NCBI GenBank assembly: GCA_937919655.1
Contig: CALFPJ010000095.1
Coordinates: 54,263-118,262, forward strand
Source of the DNA: an uncultured Gemmatimonadales bacterium
Lineage (GTDB): Bacteria; Gemmatimonadota; Gemmatimonadetes; Longimicrobiales; Gaopeijiaceae
Length of the DNA stretch: 64,000 nt
Direction: 5' to 3'
The translations under genes were made by a program, and so were the position numbers. A model generated the notes under the pieces. The model worked only from the letters and a program-made list of their open reading frames with translations, was not told the origin of the DNA and ran no database searches. Each line of letters starts with the position of its first letter. The first letter of the stretch is position 1. Below, one piece after another: positions 58,429 to 64,000 of this stretch.

Positions 58429-59142
58429 CTATCGACCGAGCGCGCTGTCGATTTCGTCCATGAGTGTGGCGACGTTCAAAGACAAGGCGTAACCCTGGCC
58501 CGGAATGATGTTGAGACTGGCCGTGGCGCGGCCGGCTTCGAGTGCCGCTAGAGTTGCTTGGGAGTTGGCTTCCCACCCCGTGTCCAGCTCTCCGACGAGC
58601 AAGCGCACACGTTTGCCGGCTAGCGTGGTGAGGTCCGCGGCCGCGCCAGAGTAGCTCCCAGGCAGCCCCACGAGCGTCTTGAAGCCGCCCGGGTGGGCGA
58701 GCGCCGCGTGGAAGATGCCGCGGCCACCATTGGAGGCCCCGACCAGAGCCACGCTCGAGGCATCGTAGTCGAGCTGGGCATCCATTAGAGCGAAGATCTC
58801 GGGGATCAATTCGGCGGCGCCCTCTGCCATCGACGTGCCTCGGACGGCGGGCGCGACCACGTAGTATCCTCGGGATGGGGCCTCTTCTCCCCAGTATCTT
58901 TGGATGAAGCTCAACACGAGGTCACCAGTGCCCTCGCCCCAGGGCAGCGCGAAGATCACGGGATGGGGGCCGGGCGAACCATCTGTCGGGTTGAGGATCG
59001 CGACGTTGGTCGTGCCACCGCTCCACTCGACCTGTTCCCATTGGACCGTTTGGGATCCGGGGCCGGCAGGGTCATCAGCACAGGCGGAAGCGGATAGGGC
59101 CGCGGCGAGCAGGACCAGAGGAATTGACAGGAGTGCAGGCAT
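58429..59142 (-). CDS. Alpha/beta-hydrolase-fold lipoprotein lacking the catalytic His
   Basis: A 237-residue predicted lipoprotein (lipobox SAC, Cys about residue 21). The alpha/beta-hydrolase domain has an oxyanion strand (HPVIFALPWGEGTGDL), the nucleophile-elbow GASNGGRG (Ser in GxSxG), and LVGELDTGWEANS with the acid. The expected catalytic histidine near the C-terminus is replaced: the segment reads IPGQGYALSL where related enzymes have GxGH. No other C-terminal histidine is present, so it may be inactive, or bind rather than cleave. Divergent from the DUF5916 gene. Confidence 0.75.
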   Translation of the reverse strand: MPALLSIPLVLLAAALSASACADDPAGPGSQTVQWEQVEWSGGTTNVAILNPTDGSPGPHPVIFALPWGEGTGDLVLSFIQRYWGEEAPSRGYYVVAPAVRGTSMAEGAAELIPEIFALMDAQLDYDASSVALVGASNGGRGIFHAALAHPGGFKTLVGLPGSYSGAAADLTTLAGKRVRLLVGELDTGWEANSQATLAALEAGRATASLNIIPGQGYALSLNVATLMDEIDSALGR

Positions 59143-59271
59143 GGGGCTCGCATTGGAGTGGGGCGCGGATCTTTAGAACTTGTGACGGCAAGCATGCCTC
59201 TCGCGGGGGGCGCCCCACAAGGTTGGCACGCTCAGTCGACAGTCGCTGATGTCGCTATTTCCCTCTCTCGG

Positions 59272-61452
59272 ATGATCATGTCGGAAGTCTCTCGCCTCTT
59301 CGTGGCCCTGGCCATGACGGGTCTGTTCCTAGCATCTGCCGCGGCAGGTCAGAGTGTCGGAGCCCCCGCCGGGAGGCCCCAACTCCGAGTGGGTGTGCTC
59401 GGCGACGGAATTGATCTCGACGGGATCGTCGATGAAGTGCGGTGGCTCACCGCGGACTCAATCTCGTCGCTCACCATGACCGAGCCCGAAGAGGGCGGGC
59501 AAGCGACGGGGAGAACCGTGGTGAGGGTCCTGGCCTCCGGCGACGACCTCGTGTTTGGGATCATCGCCTACGATCCGGAACCCACAGGGATCGTCAGCTT
59601 CTCAAAGCAACGAGACCTGAACCTGCGGGCCGAGGACCACGTGATCCTAGTGCTCGATACCTATATGGACGGGCGCTCCGGATACACGTTTGGCGTGAAT
59701 CCGGCCGGTGCGCGATATGACGCGCTCATTGCCGGAGCTGGCGAGCACCAGAGTGCCGATTGGGACGGACTCTGGGAGGCGCGCACCGCCCGTGGAAGCT
59801 GGGGTTGGTCCGCTGAGATCCGCATTCCTATCCGCACGCTAGGCTTCGCGCCGGGGCTCGACCGCTGGGGATTCAACATCGAACGGCAGGTGCAGCGCCT
59901 GAGAGAGACCAGCCGCTGGGCGAGCCCACGGAGGGACTATCAGGTCACGCAGATGTCACGGGCCGGCACGCTGGAGGGGCTGCCGCACTTCGACCTCGGA
60001 ATGGGCTTGAGCGTCCGCCCGACCTTGGTGGCCGGGCTCGCGGTGCCGGCACCCGGCGCGGACGTCGACGGCAAGCTTCAGCCGAGCCTCGATCTCACCC
60101 AGCGCCTGGGTGCGAATCTGCTCGCCTCGGTCACGGTCAACACGGATTTCGCCGAAACCGAGGTTGATACACGGCAAACGAATCTGACGCGCTTCCCGCT
60201 GTTTTTTCCTGAGAAGCGGTCGTTCTTTCTGGAAGGGTCCGACATCTTCAGCTTCGGATTCGGCTTGGGTCGGGAAGTTCTACCGTTTCACTCCCGCCGG
60301 CTCGGGCTCGTGTCAGGCACGCCCGTCAGCCTGCAGGCGGGTGGCAAGGTCGCCGGGCGGATTGGCAACACCAACGTTGGTGTCCTGGCCATTCGGACCG
60401 GCGAGGAGGACGGTCTGGTCCCCGCGAGCACGATGGGGGTCATTCGTGTCCAACAGAATATCCTTGAGGAATCTTCGGTCGGATTTCTCTCGACCATGGG
60501 TGACCCGATGGGGCGGTCAGGCGCCTGGTTGACGGGGGCGGACCTCACCTTGCGAACGTCGCACTTCATGGGGGACAAGAACCTCATTGCGAGTGCTTGG
60601 GGAATGGCCAATGGCCGCGCCGACCTCAGCGGTGACCGTACAGCCCTCGGCTTCGCGGTCGACTACCCGAACGATCTATGGGACGTGTTCGCGTCGTATA
60701 AGCGCATCGGAGACGACTTCGATCCCTCATTGGGATTCGTGCCCCGAAAGGGTATTCAAGACTTCCGTGCGAACGTCACTTGGCTCCCGCGCCCCAGTTG
60801 GCCTTGGCTTCGTTTCATGCGAAATGAGCTTTTCTTGACGTTGGTCACGGACTTGGACGGCTCATGGGAGTCGTACCGGATCTTCACTGCGCCGGTGAAC
60901 ATGAGCTTCGAAAGTGGCGACCGCTTCGAGTTCAATATCATCCCTGAGGGTGAGCGCTTGGACGAGCCGTTTGAGATTTCGGACGGCGTGGTGATTCCCG
61001 GAGGGAGCTACAACTGGACCCGCTGGAAAGCGGAGGCGTCGCTGGCTTCCAAACGACCCGTCAGTGGGATGGTCGTGTGGTACTGGGGTAGCTTTTACGA
61101 CGGGTCCCTAGATCAGTACCAGGCGAGGCTCGACCTGAGGCCCTCGGCCTCGCTCACCCTCGAACTGAACACGACGCGGAACGTGGCGTCGCTCCCAGCC
61201 GGAAACTTCGTACAGCAGCTTGTAGGCGCGCGGGTGCGGGTGAACGTCTCACCTGATCTCCAGGTGGCTGGCTTCGTTCAGTACGACAACGAGTCACGGG
61301 AGATCGGTTCGAATACACGACTCCGGTGGACCTTCGACCCGATGGGCGACTTGTTCATCGTCTACAACCACAATTTGCGCGACATCGCCGACCGTTGGAG
61401 CCGGGAATCGAACGAAGTTGTGATCAAAGTTCAGTACGCGATTCGACGCTAG
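59272..61452 (+). CDS. DUF5916 outer-membrane barrel with N-terminal CBM9-like domain
   Basis: A 726-residue secreted protein. A signal peptide ends AAAGQ. A CBM9/DOMON-like domain covers about 35-215 (IDLDGIVDEVRWLTADSIS; VLASGDDLVFGIIAYDPEP; RSGYTFGVNPAGARYDALIA). The rest is a DUF5916 barrel: VTVNTDFAETEVDTRQTNLT, PLFFPEKRSFFLEGSDIFSF and a C-terminal VIKVQYAIRR. The family is outer-membrane and its role is unknown; carbohydrate binding is inferred from the first domain. ATG 59272 and ATG 59278 are both possible. The frame extends upstream to 59158, but that part lacks signal-peptide character. Confidence 0.85.
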   Translation: MIMSEVSRLFVALAMTGLFLASAAAGQSVGAPAGRPQLRVGVLGDGIDLDGIVDEVRWLTADSISSLTMTEPEEGGQATGRTVVRVLASGDDLVFGIIAYDPEPTGIVSFSKQRDLNLRAEDHVILVLDTYMDGRSGYTFGVNPAGARYDALIAGAGEHQSADWDGLWEARTARGSWGWSAEIRIPIRTLGFAPGLDRWGFNIERQVQRLRETSRWASPRRDYQVTQMSRAGTLEGLPHFDLGMGLSVRPTLVAGLAVPAPGADVDGKLQPSLDLTQRLGANLLASVTVNTDFAETEVDTRQTNLTRFPLFFPEKRSFFLEGSDIFSFGFGLGREVLPFHSRRLGLVSGTPVSLQAGGKVAGRIGNTNVGVLAIRTGEEDGLVPASTMGVIRVQQNILEESSVGFLSTMGDPMGRSGAWLTGADLTLRTSHFMGDKNLIASAWGMANGRADLSGDRTALGFAVDYPNDLWDVFASYKRIGDDFDPSLGFVPRKGIQDFRANVTWLPRPSWPWLRFMRNELFLTLVTDLDGSWESYRIFTAPVNMSFESGDRFEFNIIPEGERLDEPFEISDGVVIPGGSYNWTRWKAEASLASKRPVSGMVVWYWGSFYDGSLDQYQARLDLRPSASLTLELNTTRNVASLPAGNFVQQLVGARVRVNVSPDLQVAGFVQYDNESREIGSNTRLRWTFDPMGDLFIVYNHNLRDIADRWSRESNEVVIKVQYAIRR

Positions 61453-61626
61453 AAGTCTGTGACTAAGGTTGGGTGGACGCCGCCCGAAGGTCAGGCAGCA
61501 GCAGTTCAAGTCTGATAGGTGAGGCCCCGGGAAACGATTTCGGGCTAACTCTCGTCAGGTAACATGTGGAGGGTCACCGGATGATTCGGGGATCCATGGT
61601 CGGCTCAAGGTTCGGGAAGGATTGTG

Positions 61627-61959
61627 ATGGGGTTCTTAATCCACATTGTGGTTAGCGCGGCGCTTCTCTTCTTCGTTGGACGTCTCGTGTACGGCATCGA
61701 GGTCCGCGACGGAAAAGCGGCCATATTTGGCGCGCTTATGCTCGGTCTGGCAAACGGGCTCGTGCGCCCGATTCTGCTTGCTCTGACGCTCCCGATCACG
61801 TTCCTGACGCTCGGAATGTTCGTCCTCGTCGTGAACGCGCTCATGCTCATGCTGGCGGCCGCCTTTGTCGACGGATTCGAAGTCAAAGGCTTTTGGGCGG
61901 CGATGTGGGGCTCGGTGGCGCTCGGCGTGATTAACTTCTTGGTGGGGATGTTCTTATAA
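61627..61959 (+). CDS. Phage-holin-family (PhageHol_4_2-like) membrane protein
   Basis: A 110-residue integral membrane protein with four hydrophobic segments (about 2-22, 30-50, 54-80, 88-110). RLVYGIEVRDGKAAIFGALM, then NGLVRPILLALTLPITFLTLG with the conserved PxL..LPI.xLTLG stretch, and LMLMLAAAFVDGFEVKGFW identify the family known as phage holin family 4 / YvlD. Chromosomal members are ordinary membrane proteins, not prophage lysis genes. GGGAAGG lies 6 bp before ATG 61627; an adjacent GTG at 61624 is an alternative. Stands alone. Confidence 0.85.
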   Translation: MGFLIHIVVSAALLFFVGRLVYGIEVRDGKAAIFGALMLGLANGLVRPILLALTLPITFLTLGMFVLVVNALMLMLAAAFVDGFEVKGFWAAMWGSVALGVINFLVGMFL

Positions 61960-62204
61960 TAGCGTAACATGCTGTCGCATAACCTCTTAACGCGTTACTT
62001 GCGGTACGTATAAGTGGGTTAGCGGTGGGTTAGGTACGATATTTTCACGACTATGTGCTTGTTGGGGATAGGATGAGGGGGGTCGATATCCGGTGAGTAT
62101 CTGAGAAGCCTCCAGCTACCTACAGACCCTGTGGGGGAATTTCTGATTGCCACAGTGACAGCCCCGGTGCAACATGGCTGACAATCTGCGCCAACCAGGC
62201 GATC

Positions 62205-62348
62205 ATGATGGGCGATTCAGTTCTTACCGCCGTAGTTCTGACGTTCATTTTCGTTGTCCTTTGGCATATTCGCCTTTACGTACAAGCCTACCCGCAAGGT
62301 GCCGCCGTCCCCGTCTTGATGACGGTGCGCCCCGGCAGGAAGAGCTAG
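62205..62348 (+). CDS. Small single-pass membrane protein (47 residues), hypothetical
   Basis: A short frame reads MMGDSVLTAVVLTFIFVVLW and continues HIRLYVQAYPQGAAVPVLM, ending at TAG 62346-62348. One clean transmembrane segment (about 6-20) is followed by a basic tail. The ribosome site is weak and the frame is open further upstream without a start codon. It lies in an otherwise gene-free 650-bp stretch (61960-62616). Real but unverified small proteins often look like this; chance is not excluded. Confidence 0.35.
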   Translation: MMGDSVLTAVVLTFIFVVLWHIRLYVQAYPQGAAVPVLMTVRPGRKS

Positions 62349-62502
62349 GGTTCACGCTAACTGGGCGCGATGACGCTTGAGATATTCCTCCATCCCTGCG
62401 ATCCGAACTGTTGCGCCCTAATCCACCGCCACTGACCCAGAACCTATAGACGCAGTTTCGCGTGGAGGGGAACTGGAGCGCCTCACGAGACGATGCGACG
62501 CA

Positions 62503-62536
62503 AAACGAGGGAGGCCGTCGAAGGCCTCCCTCGTTT
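62503..62536 (-). terminator. Rho-independent terminator
   Basis: A perfect 14-bp stem (62503-62516 with 62523-62536) has a 6-nt loop and A/T ends on both sides. It lies about 80 bp beyond the stop of the minus-strand membrane protein at 62617. Confidence 0.8.
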
Positions 62537-62616
62537 CGTTGTGTCATCGCCTAGCGCTGGGCCACGCGCCTCGTCTGGCCGCTAGTGATTGACGCTCGCG
62601 CCAGGCCAGACGGCTG

Positions 62617-63015
62617 CTACGCTGCTGCTGTCTCTGGAGCGCCTTCGCCGCCACCGAGGAGCTTCCCGTACACGAAGCCAACCGCGATCCACGCCACGAG
62701 TAGCACAACCGCGCTTGCCCCCGCCGCCGCGATCCCCCGGCCTCCGTTCAACACATAGTACACGTCCACGAGCAGGATCTGTGAAACGGCCAGGATCACG
62801 CCCGACTTGACGGGTGCGTTCACCTGCTGGTTCACCCAGTCGTAGAAGATGATTCCGATCACGTTGTAGACCAGAAGCGACGCCCATGCGGGCATCATCG
62901 CACCTGCGGGTGCGTCGTTGGCCATGATCGGCGCAAAAAGATAGGTGACGCCCACATAGGCGATCACGATGCTCGTGACCAGGGCGCCGAGGATCGGCTT
63001 CATGCGTTCGCTCAT
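62617..63015 (-). CDS. Four-helix membrane protein of unknown function
   Basis: A 132-residue protein with four hydrophobic segments: about 7-28 (LGALVTSIVIAYVGVTYLFA), 42-58, 70-88 (SGVILAVSQILLVDVYYVL) and 94-118. No family was recognised. The ATG at 63015 with GGAGACTCG upstream is preferred; the longer frame adds 32 residues of cysteine- and proline-rich non-membrane sequence. Divergent from the DUF805 gene and closed by the terminator at 62503. Confidence 0.65.
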   Translation of the reverse strand: MSERMKPILGALVTSIVIAYVGVTYLFAPIMANDAPAGAMMPAWASLLVYNVIGIIFYDWVNQQVNAPVKSGVILAVSQILLVDVYYVLNGGRGIAAAGASAVVLLVAWIAVGFVYGKLLGGGEGAPETAAA

Positions 63016-63178
63016 ACGAGTCTCCGATTGTGGGGCAGCGCTTGGCGCTGCCCCTGGACAGATAACATGCGGCGGTGTTGAAATACGGCATGGGCAGGTT
63101 GATCGCAACACAGGGCGCGATCAGGCTAATACGTTGCGAGAGTACTTCTAGTGGAGGATGGTCCTAAGGAGAAAGAAC

Positions 63179-63529
63179 ATGTCTTGGTATTTCAGAGTTT
63201 TAAAGAAGTATGCGGTGTTTCAAGGACGGGCGCAGCGAAAAGAATATTGGATGTTTGCCCTCTTCAGCTTGATTATTGCTTTCGTATTAGGACTCTTCGA
63301 AGGAGCCCTTGGGATTTTCCCTGACACCGAAGAGTCCGTACTGGCCAATATCTACACCGTAGCGGTCCTAATCCCGACACTTGCTGTCGGAGTTCGCAGG
63401 ATGCACGACACGGATCACAGTGGATGGTGGATTATCGTGCCGTTCGTCAACTTCTACTTCGGGTGTATCGACGGTACGTCAGGAGACAACAGATTCGGCC
63501 CTGATCCCAAGGGTCGGTCCACGCAGTAG
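63179..63529 (+). CDS. DUF805 family membrane protein
   Basis: A 116-residue inner-membrane protein. MSWYFRVLKKYAVFQGRAQR is the DUF805 N-terminus (YxxxLxxYxxFxGRA-R), followed by KEYWMFALFSLIIAFVLGLF and later VGVRRMHDTDHSGWWIIVPF, the R-R-x-HDxx-SGWW family signature. The protein ends GDNRFGPDPKG, also typical. AAGGAG lies 7 bp before ATG 63179. Function of DUF805 is unknown; some members affect stress or biofilm traits. A small hairpin with a T run lies 120 bp downstream. Confidence 0.93.
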   Translation: MSWYFRVLKKYAVFQGRAQRKEYWMFALFSLIIAFVLGLFEGALGIFPDTEESVLANIYTVAVLIPTLAVGVRRMHDTDHSGWWIIVPFVNFYFGCIDGTSGDNRFGPDPKGRSTQ

Positions 63530-63862
63530 GTAGTACCCTACTGCTGTTTTGCCACCGCCCTTGGTCCGATTGATGAATCGGTCCGCGTCACATTCCACAC
63601 ACAAAGGCAAGTACGTCTCATAGGGGGGGGTGTAGGTCATCAGAACGGTCCTTGTGGACCATTTTCCCTAGTTCTCATGATGTAAGGTCTTCTCGTATCA
63701 GAAGATGGCATTCCGAGACTATGCTGCGATGAGGGACCGCGCTATAGGTCTAGGATAGCCTCTCTGCAATGTGCCGCGATGCTAGGACTCATCTTGTTTG
63801 CTGCCCATCGAAGATGCACCTAAACTGTCGTTGCCACCCGCCAAACGAGATTGGCCAATCCG
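63530..63862. other. Gene-free stretch with two small hairpins
   Basis: About 330 bp. An imperfect 9-bp stem is at 63563-63584, and GGTCC/GGACC at 63647-63660 is followed by ATTTT, a weak terminator candidate for the DUF805 gene. An 8-G run lies near 63623-63630. No coding frame or RNA gene was recognised. Confidence 0.4.
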
Positions 63863-64000
63863 ATGACACCTACTGACGCAGAGACAGAAGTGGAAGAAAG
63901 TCCGGATCCTGTCGGCTCGGGCCCTTCTTACATCGCCATGGGGTGGTATACCAAGTTATTAACGAGAGTGACTAGTCCGATGACACCTACAGACAGTCCG
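63863..64000 (+). CDS. Partial CDS running off the right edge, hypothetical
   Basis: From ATG 63863 the frame stays open for 46 codons to the window end: MTPTDAETEVEESPDPVGSG and PSYIAMGWYTKLLTRVTSPM, then TPTDSP. It starts acidic and continues into a basic/hydrophobic stretch. No family was recognised and no ribosome site is clear. A 15-bp direct repeat (63859-63873 and 63976-63990), 117 bp apart and in frame, re-creates MTPTD at codon 40, so the true start could be either copy or the beginning of a tandem repeat. Confidence 0.35.
   Translation, partial: MTPTDAETEVEESPDPVGSGPSYIAMGWYTKLLTRVTSPMTPTDSP

Noticed and set aside
61627..61959. Holin-like gene as evidence of a prophage
   Set aside because: This family is common as ordinary chromosomal membrane proteins and no other phage gene is present.
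1..64000. tRNA, rRNA, CRISPR array or insertion sequence
   Set aside because: Scanning both strands for T-arm-like motifs, regularly spaced repeats, transposase motifs and flanking inverted repeats gave nothing convincing.

Overview
The window reads as about 64 kb of chromosome from a moderately GC-rich, diderm, heterotrophic bacterium. The gene mix points to a Gemmatimonadota-like lineage: TonB-dependent receptors with a carboxypeptidase-regulatory N-terminal domain, a GLPGLI protein, secreted DinB-fold proteins, an ADOP-type permease fragment, DUF885 and DUF5916 proteins, a DUF1592/DUF1552/ankyrin operon and many lipoproteins. This placement is inference; no rRNA or tRNA gene was seen to confirm it.

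Layout. 1-3.7 kb: prfC (cut by the window edge), rsmD and a large TonB-dependent receptor. 3.8-6.5 kb: a response regulator with a zinc-ribbon-like tail beside a four-helix membrane protein, a secreted DinB protein and an aldolase-fold lipoprotein. 6.5-12.1 kb: a minus-strand series of proA, proB, an aminotransferase, a metallo-beta-lactamase-fold lipoprotein and a DUF1028 protein. 12.2-18.1 kb: a three-gene operon (di-heme DUF1592-type protein, DUF1552 protein, secreted ankyrin protein). 18.1-20.1 kb: a scar where two 5'-truncated genes meet head to head. 20.1-31.3 kb: an amidohydrolase, two DUF885 proteins, a second DinB protein, DppA, a pseudogene, an M19 dipeptidase, DppB and DppC, and a vapBC-type toxin-antitoxin pair. 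31.4-35.1 kb: a TonB receptor coupled to a GLPGLI protein. 35.2-45.2 kb: a second aldolase lipoprotein, a metzincin-like protease, two Gfo/Idh/MocA oxidoreductases, a membrane-anchored MutS homologue and an M20 hydrolase. 45.3-46.6 kb: a trypsin-like protease followed by a free-standing copy of its N-terminal domain. 46.7-64 kb: a DUF4399 lipoprotein, a Ycf48-like propeller, nadC-nadA, a serine hydrolase, M28 and S9 peptidases, an FKBP isomerase, a helical protein, an alpha/beta hydrolase, a DUF5916 barrel, small membrane proteins and a CDS cut by the right edge.

The dominant theme is protein and peptide turnover outside the cytoplasm. Seven or more secreted or periplasmic peptidase-type hydrolases (S1-like, S9, M28, M20, metzincin, serine hydrolase, D-aminoacylase-like) sit with TonB receptors, peptide uptake genes (DppA/B/C) and a dipeptidase. 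Housekeeping islands (proline and NAD biosynthesis, translation termination, rRNA methylation) lie between them. Several gene fragments (18.5-20.1, 21.9, 27.3-27.6 and 52.1-52.3 kb) show ongoing gene loss or rearrangement.

The most novel-looking arrangement is the protease plus stand-alone N-terminal-domain gene at 45.4-46.6 kb. Next are the DUF1592-DUF1552-ankyrin operon, whose ankyrin protein ends in CxxC, the paired aldolase-fold lipoproteins and the membrane-anchored MutS. No CRISPR array, insertion sequence, prophage or RNA gene was recognised.
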